Positions 45,544 to 53,107 of a DNA stretch of 64,000 nucleotides are shown piece after piece. This DNA is from Geodermatophilus dictyosporus (GTDB lineage Bacteria; Actinomycetota; Actinomycetes; Mycobacteriales; Geodermatophilaceae), in contig NZ_FOWQ01000001.1 of NCBI RefSeq assembly GCF_900115505.1, forward strand, positions 310,001-374,000. The letters run 5' to 3'. The position numbers and the translations under genes are program-made. Each line of letters opens with the position of its first letter. Position 1 is the first letter of the stretch. The notes beneath the pieces are model-generated. The model did no database searches and was not told where the DNA came from. It saw only the letters and a list, made by a program, of their open reading frames with translations.

Positions 45544-46659
45544 CTACCCGGTGCCCTCCGCGGCGACGAGCTCGGCGACGTCCTCGGGCCGCTCCGAGCA
45601 GTCGTCGTCGGTGTCCGGCTGGTCCTGGGCGAGGCCGGTGACCCCGGCGTCCTCGACCGGCTGGAAGCCCTGCTGCGCGATGTGCCGCGGCACCCGGTTC
45701 TGCGCGTTGACGACGTGCGAGCGCGACAGCCACCCGAGGCCGTCCTCGACGTCGAAGTCGAGGCCGCCGCCGGGCGCGCGCTGCACGTGCCCGGGGGAGG
45801 GGAGCAGCCCGACGAGCTGCACGGCCTCGTCGACCGACAGCGTGGACGGCGGGGTGTCGAAGTAGTACCAGCTGGCCGAGCAGATGCCGTACACCCGGGG
45901 ACCGAGCTGGGCGTGGTTGACGTAGAGCTCGAGCATGCGCCGGTCGTCGACCACCAGCGCCAGCTCCGCGGCCAGCCCGGCCTCGACCGCCTTGCGCCAG
46001 ATGCTCATGCTCTGGTTGAGGAAGAGGTTCTTGGCCACCTGCTGGGGGATCGTCGACCCGGACGGGTCCTCCTCGCCGCGCAGGCGGGCCTCGGCGCGGC
46101 CGGACAGCTCGTCCCACGTGAAGGCGCCGTCGCGGTAGGGCAGCGCCTGGTCCTCGTGCGCGATGACGGCGGCGAGGAAGTAGCGGGACACGTGCTCGAC
46201 CGGCACCGACTGCTGCACCGCGCCCTGCTCGTTGGCCAGCATGAACGCCGTCGTCGGCGGGTCGACCCAGCGCAGCGAGAGCAGGACGAGGGCCTGCAGC
46301 ACGAAGGCGGCCAGCAGGACGCGGACGGCGCGGCGGCGCAGCCGGCGGCCCCGCCCGCGCCTCGGGTCCTCCGGGCGGGCGACGTCGTCCTCGCGCCGCC
46401 GCCAGTCGGGGCGGCGGAGCCGGCGCGGGGACGCCGGTCCCGGCCCGGAGGGGTCGGCCGGCGGCTCCGGCCAGGGCCGCGGCGGCGCTGCGGCCCAGGG
46501 GTCGGCCGGCGCGGGTCGCGCCCCGGGGGCGTCGTGGGGCGGGAACCGGTCGGCGCCGGCCGCCGGCCGCGCCAGGGGCCGGGTGGGCACCCGGTCGGTC
46601 CACCGCTGACCGGGCGGGGGCTCGTCGGGCGGGCGGCGCCGCCGCGGCGCGAAGGGCAT
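45544..46659 (-). CDS. GT51 peptidoglycan transglycosylase (monofunctional)
   Basis: The 371-residue protein has a 105-residue Pro/Arg-rich cytoplasmic segment, one membrane helix (about 111-130) and an extracellular GT51 domain that polymerises lipid II: VIAHEDQALPY (E169), GSTIPQQVAKNLFLNQ (201-216), and AELALVVDDRRMLELYVNHA. In the first motif the usual Phe and His (EDxxFxxHxG) are Leu and Arg. No penicillin-binding domain follows. The tail after about residue 310 is acidic. ATG 46659 has GGAGG 10 bases upstream. Confidence 0.82.
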   Translation of the reverse strand: MPFAPRRRRPPDEPPPGQRWTDRVPTRPLARPAAGADRFPPHDAPGARPAPADPWAAAPPRPWPEPPADPSGPGPASPRRLRRPDWRRREDDVARPEDPRRGRGRRLRRRAVRVLLAAFVLQALVLLSLRWVDPPTTAFMLANEQGAVQQSVPVEHVSRYFLAAVIAHEDQALPYRDGAFTWDELSGRAEARLRGEEDPSGSTIPQQVAKNLFLNQSMSIWRKAVEAGLAAELALVVDDRRMLELYVNHAQLGPRVYGICSASWYYFDTPPSTLSVDEAVQLVGLLPSPGHVQRAPGGGLDFDVEDGLGWLSRSHVVNAQNRVPRHIAQQGFQPVEDAGVTGLAQDQPDTDDDCSERPEDVAELVAAEGTG

Positions 46660-46843
46660 GCGGTGCGTCCTCCCGTGACCTCCTGACCGGACCCCCAGGC
46701 TACCGGGGGAGCACCGGCGGGCCGGTGATCCGAGACGCCGGGGCGTCCGGGGGCGTCCGGGGGCGTTGCCGCCCCGTCGGCCCCGGCGTACGTTGCGCCG
46801 CACCCCGGGCCCGCCGCGCCGCCCGGGGAGGGGGTGGTCACCG

Positions 46844-48553
46844 GTGGACGCGTTCGACACCGACGTCCTCGTCGTGGGGGCGGGACCGACCGGCCTGACG
46901 CTGGCCTGCGAGCTGCGGCGGCGGGGCGTGGACTGCCGCGTCGTCGAGCGGGCGACCGGGTTCCACCACCGGTCCCGCGGCAAGGGGCTGCAGCCGCGCA
47001 GCCTCGAGGTCCTCGACGACCTGGGGGTCGCCGAGGCCGTGCTGGCCCGGGGACGGCGGGGCAGCCACCTGCGGCTCTACGTCGGGGGCCGGTTGACCGC
47101 CGAGGTGCGGGTGCCGGCCCGTCCGCCCGCCCCGGGGGTCCCCTACCCCGACCTGCTCATCGTCCCGCAGTGGGCCACCGAGGAGGTGCTCCGCGAGCGG
47201 CTGCGGTCCCTCGGGGGCGGGGTGGAGCTCGGCCGCGAGCTGAGCACGCTCGAGCAGGACGACGACGGCGGCACGGCGACGGTGACCGCCTCCGACGGCG
47301 CCGGGCCGACCGAGCGCGTCCGGGCGCGGTTCGTCGTGGCCTGCGACGGCGGGCACAGCGCCGTCCGGGACCTCGTGGGGCTGCGCATGGCCGGGACGGG
47401 GAAGCCGCAGCACTTCGTCCTCGGCGACGTGCGCATCGACGGCCTCGAGCCCGGGGTGTCGCACGCCTGGTTCGACGGGACCGACCACCTCGCCGCCGAC
47501 CCGCTGTCCGGCGAGGGGGTGTGGCAGGTGCAGGCGAGCGTCCGGCCCGCCGCGGACGGCACCGTCGAGCCGGCCTCCCTGGAGCTCTTCCAGCGGCTCT
47601 TCGACGAGCGCGGGCTGCCCGGGGTCCGCCTGCACGACGCGACCTGGCTGTCGGACTACGCGCCCCGGGTGGCCCTGGTGGAGCGCTACCGGGTGGGCCG
47701 GGTCCTCCTGGCGGGGGACGCCGCGCACGTGCACAGCCCGGCCGGCGGGCAGGGGATGAACACCGGCATCCAGGACGCCTACAACCTCGGCTGGAAGCTC
47801 GCGCTGGTGCTCGCGGGCCGGGCGGGCGACCGGCTGCTCGACACCTACGAGGAGGAGCGGCTGCCGGTCGCCCGGTCGGTGCTGCGGGGCAGCGACGTCG
47901 GGCACAGCGCGGTCTTTTCGCCCTCCCCGGTCGCGCGGGTGCTGAGGGAGCGCGTGCTCGCCCCGCTGCTGCAGGTGGGCGCCGTGCAGCGGGCGGTCCT
48001 GGACCGGGCGGCCGAGCTCGGGGTCGGCTACCGCACCTCGAGCCTGGCCCGGGAGGACCGGGCGCCCCTGCACAGGAGCCGGGATGTCGGCCTGCCCGGG
48101 TGGCTGCGGTTCCGGCGCGGCCCGCACGCCGGTGACCGGGCGCCCGACGCCCGCGGCCGCCGGGCCGACGGGCTGCCGCTGCGGCTGTTCGACACCTTCC
48201 GGGGACCGCACTGGTCGCTGCTGCTCTTCCCCGGGACGCCCGCCGACCCGGCGGAGTGCACCCGGCTCGCCGGCACCGCCCGGCAGGCGGGGGCGGCCGT
48301 GGACGGCGAGGTGCGGCCCTGCCTCGTGCTGCCGCCGGGTGCGCCGGCCGCGGACCCGGAGGACGTGCCCGCCTTCCACGACGTCGACGGCGAGGCCCAC
48401 CGCCTCTACGGGGCGCAGGCCGGTGCCCTGGTCCTGGTGCGGCCGGACGGCTACGTCGGTCACCGGGCGCAGCCGGCCGCCGAGCGGGGCCTCCTCGAGT
48501 ACCTGGCCGCCGTGTACGACGGCGCGGCGGTGCGCGTGCCGGCGCCGCGGTGA
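46844..48553 (+). CDS. FAD-dependent aromatic hydroxylase (polyketide/phenol hydroxylase type)
   Basis: The 569-residue group A flavoprotein monooxygenase has VLVVGAGPTGLTLACELRRR (FAD/Rossmann), the DG motif ACDGGHSAVRD, and GRVLLAGDAAHVHSPAGGQG followed by MNTGIQDAYNLGWKLAL (FAD ribityl). A C-terminal thioredoxin-like domain (about 440-569) is present, as in PgaE/RdmE-type aromatic polyketide hydroxylases and phenol hydroxylases. GTG 46844 follows GGGGAGGGGG. It overlaps the epimerase-like gene by 4 bases. Confidence 0.87.
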   Translation: MDAFDTDVLVVGAGPTGLTLACELRRRGVDCRVVERATGFHHRSRGKGLQPRSLEVLDDLGVAEAVLARGRRGSHLRLYVGGRLTAEVRVPARPPAPGVPYPDLLIVPQWATEEVLRERLRSLGGGVELGRELSTLEQDDDGGTATVTASDGAGPTERVRARFVVACDGGHSAVRDLVGLRMAGTGKPQHFVLGDVRIDGLEPGVSHAWFDGTDHLAADPLSGEGVWQVQASVRPAADGTVEPASLELFQRLFDERGLPGVRLHDATWLSDYAPRVALVERYRVGRVLLAGDAAHVHSPAGGQGMNTGIQDAYNLGWKLALVLAGRAGDRLLDTYEEERLPVARSVLRGSDVGHSAVFSPSPVARVLRERVLAPLLQVGAVQRAVLDRAAELGVGYRTSSLAREDRAPLHRSRDVGLPGWLRFRRGPHAGDRAPDARGRRADGLPLRLFDTFRGPHWSLLLFPGTPADPAECTRLAGTARQAGAAVDGEVRPCLVLPPGAPAADPEDVPAFHDVDGEAHRLYGAQAGALVLVRPDGYVGHRAQPAAERGLLEYLAAVYDGAAVRVPAPR

Positions 48554-49515
48554 GCGCGGTCCCGCAGGGAGGCACCGCCGCCGCCTCGGCGGGCGTGCAC
48601 GCCGTCGTGGGGGCCGGGGGAGCGACCGGCCGGCGGCTGGTCGCCTGCCTGCACGCCGCCGGGCAGCACGTGCGGGCGGTCACCCGCGACGGCCGCGACG
48701 TCGGCACGCCGGGCGTGGAGACGGCGGCCGCGGACGCCGCCGACCCCGGGGCCCTGGCGGCCGCCTGCCGGGACGCCGTCGCCGTCTACCACTGCGTCAT
48801 GCCGGTGCTCGCCCGCTGGAGGAGCGACTTCCCGCTGGTCACCGACGCGCTGGTCGAGGCCGCGTCCCGGGTCGGGGCACGGCTGGTCTACGCCGACGAC
48901 ACGTGGATGTACGGCCGGGTCGACGGCCCGATGACCGAGGACACCCCGTGGCGGCCGGTGAGCGCCAAGGGCGTGCTCCGGGCGTGGATCGCCGAGCGGG
49001 TCCTCGCCGCGGCCGCGGCCGGGCGGATCCGGGCCGGCGTCGTCCGCGCCGGGGAGCTGTACGGGCCCGGCGTCCGGTCGCTGGTCGGCGGCAACGTGTT
49101 CCCCCCGGCGCTGCGGGGGTGGCCCGTGCAGTGGTTCGGCGACCCCGACCTGCCGCTGACGCCCACCTTCGTCGACGACTTCGCCGCGACCCTGGCCGCC
49201 GTCGGGACGCGGGACACCTCCGACGCGGCGGTGTGGCACGTGCCGCACCCCGGGGTCACCAGCGGCCGGGCGCTGGCGGCCGAGGCCTGCCGGCAGGCGG
49301 GCACGAGGCTCCGGCTCGTGCGGCACGGGAGCGCGCGGGTCCGCCTGCTGGGCGCCGTCCTGCCGCTGGCCCGCGAGGGCGCCGAGATGGTGTACCAGTT
49401 CGAGCAGCCGTTCGTGGTCGACGGCGGTGCGGCCGCACGGGCCTTCGGCCTGACCCCGACCCCGTACGACGAGGGCGTGCGCCGCACGCTGGCCGCCGTG
49501 CGGGGTGCGGGGTAG
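48550..49515 (+). CDS. NAD(P)-dependent epimerase/dehydratase-like protein
   Basis: The 321-residue extended-SDR protein has the Rossmann start HAVVGAGGATGRRLVACLHA, DADD-type acidic region ETAAADAADPGAL, LVYADDTWMYGRVDGPMTED (the usual catalytic Tyr is present in YGR but the YxxxK motif is not complete) and GVVRAGELYGPGVRS. It may be a reductase or a non-catalytic relative. GTG 48550 overlaps the hydroxylase stop, so the two are translationally coupled and probably act on the same compound. Confidence 0.8.
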   Translation: MSAVPQGGTAAASAGVHAVVGAGGATGRRLVACLHAAGQHVRAVTRDGRDVGTPGVETAAADAADPGALAAACRDAVAVYHCVMPVLARWRSDFPLVTDALVEAASRVGARLVYADDTWMYGRVDGPMTEDTPWRPVSAKGVLRAWIAERVLAAAAAGRIRAGVVRAGELYGPGVRSLVGGNVFPPALRGWPVQWFGDPDLPLTPTFVDDFAATLAAVGTRDTSDAAVWHVPHPGVTSGRALAAEACRQAGTRLRLVRHGSARVRLLGAVLPLAREGAEMVYQFEQPFVVDGGAAARAFGLTPTPYDEGVRRTLAAVRGAG

Positions 49516-49526
49516 GGGAGGGCCGC

Positions 49527-50153
49527 TCAGACGGTCTCGGGCACCCGGAGGTGGGCGAGGACGAGGTCCATCTCGGCGACGTCGAGGACGTCGATGCCCA
49601 TGATCCGCACGCCCTCCTCCCGGAGCAGGCGGGCCTGTTCACGCGTCTGCTCGAGGTGGTCGCGGCCGTCGAGGACGACCGTGCCGACGGCGCGCCCGTC
49701 CTCCCGGTCGATCAGCAGGCTGCAGCTGCAGAACCCGGGCATCTCCTGGATCCGCGGCAGCAGGCTGGTGCGGTACATGTCCAGCAGCTGGTCGGCCCTG
49801 CCCGGGTCGCCGCGGCTCCAGGTGACCCGCGCGCAGGCGCCGTCCCCGGCGGGGTGCCCGCGGTGGAGGACGGCGACCTCCCACTCCCGCACCTCGAGGT
49901 CGTCGTCGGCACCGAAGCGGTCCACCAGGTGCCGCCGCATCGGGTGGACGCGTTCCGCGCTGGCCTGCATCGCCTCCCGGTCGGCCCACGCCGACGTCAC
50001 GATGCACCGGCCGGTCTCGCGGTCGCACATCATCGACAGGCCGGTGCAGCCGTCCATGTCCTGCACCGCCGGCCAGACCTCGTCCCGCACGTAGGCGATG
50101 GCGTCGTCGAGCGAGCCGGGGTTGCCGCGGATGGTGGTGGATCGGGCGTACAC
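49527..50153 (-). CDS. Two-domain ABM-like (dimeric alpha-beta barrel) protein
   Basis: The 208-residue protein contains two similar halves. VWPAVQDMDGCTGLSMMCDR, CIVTSAWADREAMQASAERV in the first correspond to LLPRIQEMPGFCSCSLLIDR and AVGTVVLDGRDHLEQTREQA in the second. This is the antibiotic-biosynthesis-monooxygenase fold in tandem. Members oxidise aromatic rings or merely bind ligands; the function here is unknown. GTG 50153. It is convergent with the epimerase-like gene. Confidence 0.75.
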   Translation of the reverse strand: MYARSTTIRGNPGSLDDAIAYVRDEVWPAVQDMDGCTGLSMMCDRETGRCIVTSAWADREAMQASAERVHPMRRHLVDRFGADDDLEVREWEVAVLHRGHPAGDGACARVTWSRGDPGRADQLLDMYRTSLLPRIQEMPGFCSCSLLIDREDGRAVGTVVLDGRDHLEQTREQARLLREEGVRIMGIDVLDVAEMDLVLAHLRVPETV

Positions 50154-50275
50154 GTCGCCCTCCTCTCGGACCGGCGGCGACGCCCCTGCGGCGTCGCCGC
50201 GCGGTCGAGGGTCCTCCCGTGCCGGACGGCGGACAACGGGTCCCCGCGCGGACCGCCGTCCGCGACCCGGTGGGG

Positions 50276-50737
50276 TCAGGTGGCTGATCCGGGCATCGGC
50301 GGCAGCACCCCGGCCCGGGTCAGGAAGCCGAGCCAGTCACCCACGTGCCAGGCCTCGGACACCCTGTCCCCGGACCAGTGCAGGACGTGCGCGCCCTCGG
50401 CGGACGTGCGGTTCCCGGTCGGTTCGACCCCCGGCAGCAGCGGCGTCGTCCCCGAGAGGACGGCCTCGGCCGTCCAGCGGTGCACCGAGGTGGTCCCGTC
50501 GACGAGGTGCTCGTGGACCTGCACGTGGATCTCGCTGAAGCCCGTGCGGAACCCGGTGATGAAGTCCCGCAGCTCGGCCCGGCCCATGTCGGGGAACGGG
50601 GGCCCGTGGTAGACGAGGTCGTCGGCGAAGACCTCGTCCACGGCCGACACGTCGCCCTGCTCCCAGGCGGCGAGGAAGCGCACCATCGCCTCCCGCGCCC
50701 GCTCCCTCGAGACCGTCGAGCTGGTGGTCTGCGTCAT
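50276..50737 (-). CDS. SnoaL-like polyketide cyclase / ester cyclase family protein
   Basis: The 153-residue protein fits the NTF2-like SnoaL fold: MVRFLAAWEQGDVSAVDEVF, FADDLVYHGPPFPDMGRAEL, GFSEIHVQVHEHLVDG and DRVSEAWHVGDWLGFL. Ring closure of polyketides or non-catalytic roles are known in the family. ATG 50737 has GGAGA upstream. It is 122 bases upstream of the ABM gene on the same strand and divergent from the MFS gene. Confidence 0.8.
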   Translation of the reverse strand: MTQTTSSTVSRERAREAMVRFLAAWEQGDVSAVDEVFADDLVYHGPPFPDMGRAELRDFITGFRTGFSEIHVQVHEHLVDGTTSVHRWTAEAVLSGTTPLLPGVEPTGNRTSAEGAHVLHWSGDRVSEAWHVGDWLGFLTRAGVLPPMPGSAT

Positions 50738-50900
50738 GGCACGTCTCCTTCCGCGCGTACTCCGAGGGGCGGTGCTGATGGTCCGCGCGCACCCCGCGCG
50801 CGCCAGGGTCCTCCGGCCCCGGCCGGATGGCTCCGAGCCGTCGACGCACCCGGTCGGGGCGGTGCCGGTGCGGGCCGGTCCGGCGTCCTACGCTGCGCCG

Positions 50901-52133
50901 GTGCGCCCCCTCCGTGCCCGCAGGCCGGCGGAGGGGAGCGCCGCCGCCGGGCCGCGGGTCCTCATCCCGCTCCTGGTGCTGGCCGCCGCCGTCGCGCAGG
51001 GCTTCGGGCGCTTCGGCTACGCGCTGCTGCTGCCCGCGGTCGACGCCGACCTGGTGCACTCCTACGCCGTCGCCGGGCTGATCGGCACGCTGAACCTCAC
51101 CGCGTACCTGGCCGGGACGCTGGTGGTCAGCCTCACCGCCGAGCGCCTGGCACCGGCGACGTCCGTGCGGGTGGGCCTGCTGCTCACCACCGCCGGGCTG
51201 ACGGTCCTCGCGCTGGCGCCCTCGGTGCCGGGCCTGGTGGCGGGCATGGTGCTGGCCGGCTTCGGCGGTGCCCTCATCTGGGTGCCGGCCCCCGGCATCG
51301 CTGGCGCGGCCGTCCCCGTCGCCCGCCGCGGCCTGGCGATCGGGATCACCGGCAGCGGCGTCGGGGTGGGCGTGGTCGCGAGCAGCGCCCTGACCGCGCT
51401 GGTGCACGCCGTCGCCGGCCCCGGCGCGTGGCGCCCGGTGTGGGCCGTCGAGGCGGTGCTCGCCGCGCTGGTGGCGCTCGCGGCGCTGCGGTGGCTGCGG
51501 CCGCCGGTCACCCCGGTCGCCGGGCGGGTCCGCGTCTCGGCGCTGCGCGCGGTGCCCGGCTGGGTCGGCTCGATGCTCTCCTACGGCGGCTACGGCCTGG
51601 CGATCGCCGTCTACATGACCTTCCTCGTGGCCGCCTACCAGGACGACGCCGGCTTCGGCGCCGGCCACGCCTCGGCGGTCTTCGCGCTGGTCGGCGTGGC
51701 CGTCACCGCCGGCGGGGTGCTGGTGGGCCGCTGGTCGGACAGCGTGGGGCGGCGGGCGGCCATGACCTGGACCTACGTCGCCATGACCGGGGCGATCCTG
51801 CTCGTGCCGGTCGGGGCCGAGCCGTGGGCGGTGCTGTCCGCGGTGGTGTTCGGCCTGGCGCTGTCCGGGGCCCCGGCCGTGCTCGCCGCCCACCTCGCCG
51901 ACACCCTCGACCCCCGCCGGTTCGCCGCGGCCTTCGGCGCGGTCACCCTCGTCTTCGGGCTGGCCCAGCTGGTGGGCCCGCAGCTGGGCGGCTGGATCGC
52001 CGACCGGACCGGCAGCTTCACCGTGGCGTTCCTGGTCGCCGCCGGTGCGTCGCTCGCCGCCGCGCTCGCGTCCGCGACCCTGCCCCGGCGCGCCGCCGCC
52101 CGCCCCGTCCCGGCGGATCCCCGGGCGGACTGA
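50901..52133 (+). CDS. YbfB/YjiJ-type MFS transporter
   Basis: The 410-residue membrane protein has about 12 helices. VAQGFGRFGYALLLPAVDAD near the start matches the YbfB/YjiJ pattern, and DSVGRRAAMTW is the second-half MFS loop. The substrate is unknown. GTG 50901 is selected although the frame is open to 50724, because TACGCT (50889-50894) 6 bases upstream indicates a leaderless transcript and the upstream part is not membrane-like. Confidence 0.83.
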   Translation: MRPLRARRPAEGSAAAGPRVLIPLLVLAAAVAQGFGRFGYALLLPAVDADLVHSYAVAGLIGTLNLTAYLAGTLVVSLTAERLAPATSVRVGLLLTTAGLTVLALAPSVPGLVAGMVLAGFGGALIWVPAPGIAGAAVPVARRGLAIGITGSGVGVGVVASSALTALVHAVAGPGAWRPVWAVEAVLAALVALAALRWLRPPVTPVAGRVRVSALRAVPGWVGSMLSYGGYGLAIAVYMTFLVAAYQDDAGFGAGHASAVFALVGVAVTAGGVLVGRWSDSVGRRAAMTWTYVAMTGAILLVPVGAEPWAVLSAVVFGLALSGAPAVLAAHLADTLDPRRFAAAFGAVTLVFGLAQLVGPQLGGWIADRTGSFTVAFLVAAGASLAAALASATLPRRAAARPVPADPRAD

Positions 52134-52158
52134 CCGGGCGGACTGACCGGGCGCCGGG

Positions 52159-52860
52159 TCAGGCGGACGCGCGCTCGTCGACGACGAGGGTGTCCCAGGG
52201 CCGCGCCGTCCAGGGCTCCCGGCTGTGGGTCAGCCGCAGCCGGCCCGGCTCGGCCTCGACCAGCTGGCCGAAGACGGTCGCGAACACCCGGCCGTCCTCC
52301 TCGTGGCGCACCACCAGGGCGCCGGGGTCGTCCCGGGGCGGCTCGGCCCGCACCAGGCGGCGCCACCCCTCGGGCGGGTCGGCCGCCCGGAAGGCCTCGA
52401 GGTACCGCTCGGTCTTGCGGTCCTCCGGCCCCCCGGAGGTCACCATCACGGTGCCCTCGGCGTGCACGGTCTCCGCCAGCCGCTGGCCGTCGGAGTCCCA
52501 GGTGACGAGCCGGTCGGGCGTCGCCAGGACGAGCAGGAAGCCGGCCATCGCGGCGACGTCGACGTGGTCGCGCCAGGCCGCGCCGTGGGTGACGGCGAGC
52601 AGCGGCAGCACCCCACGGCTCGCCGCGCCGGGGTCGGCCACCGGCTTCCGCGGCCGGTTGAGCACCAGCGCGGTCGCCCCGGTCCCGACCCGGGTGGCGC
52701 ACCAGGTCCCCCCGGCGACGCGGTCGCGGCCCGCGACCACGTCGGGGGCCTCGGGCCACCAGCGGCCGGGGTCGTCGAAGGGGCGGGTGGTCAGCTCGTC
52801 GCGCAGGGCGAGGAGCCGGACGGGCCGGCCCGCCGACCAGCGGACGACGACGGTGCACAC
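52159..52860 (-). CDS. NRDE (TANGO2-like) family protein
   Basis: The 233-residue protein begins with a cysteine directly after the start codon (Cys2; CTVVVRWSAGRP), then LRDELTTRPFDDPGRWWPE (the NRDE-equivalent region) and AGGTWCATRVGTGATALVLN. The N-terminal cysteine suggests an Ntn-hydrolase-type nucleophile. Its exact role is unknown; eukaryotic TANGO2 relates to heme or CoA metabolism. GTG 52860 has GGGAGG about 9 bases upstream. It is convergent with the MFS gene. Confidence 0.8.
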   Translation of the reverse strand: MCTVVVRWSAGRPVRLLALRDELTTRPFDDPGRWWPEAPDVVAGRDRVAGGTWCATRVGTGATALVLNRPRKPVADPGAASRGVLPLLAVTHGAAWRDHVDVAAMAGFLLVLATPDRLVTWDSDGQRLAETVHAEGTVMVTSGGPEDRKTERYLEAFRAADPPEGWRRLVRAEPPRDDPGALVVRHEEDGRVFATVFGQLVEAEPGRLRLTHSREPWTARPWDTLVVDERASA

Positions 52861-53107
52861 GCCGCCATCCTCCCGCGACGCGCCGGGCGGCCCGCACCTC
52901 CGGTCGGACGGGCGGGGCGGGAATGCGGCACCCTGTAGGGCGTTGACACACCGAGGTGCCGAGCGCGCCGGCGGCGTCGAGTGTCCAGCTCCGCGAGCCG
53001 GCTGCGCGCCCGGGACACCGGGCACGTCCCACGGGACGTCCGACGTCGTGCGCCGGGCGGCGCGCGACGCTGCCGCGTCCGTGCGCGGCACCGCAGAGGA
53101 GGAGTTC

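Noticed and set aside
46741..46767. GGGCGTCCGG short repeats upstream of the FAD hydroxylase gene
   Set aside because: Only two and a half 10-base units in very GC-rich sequence; not enough to call a repeat element.
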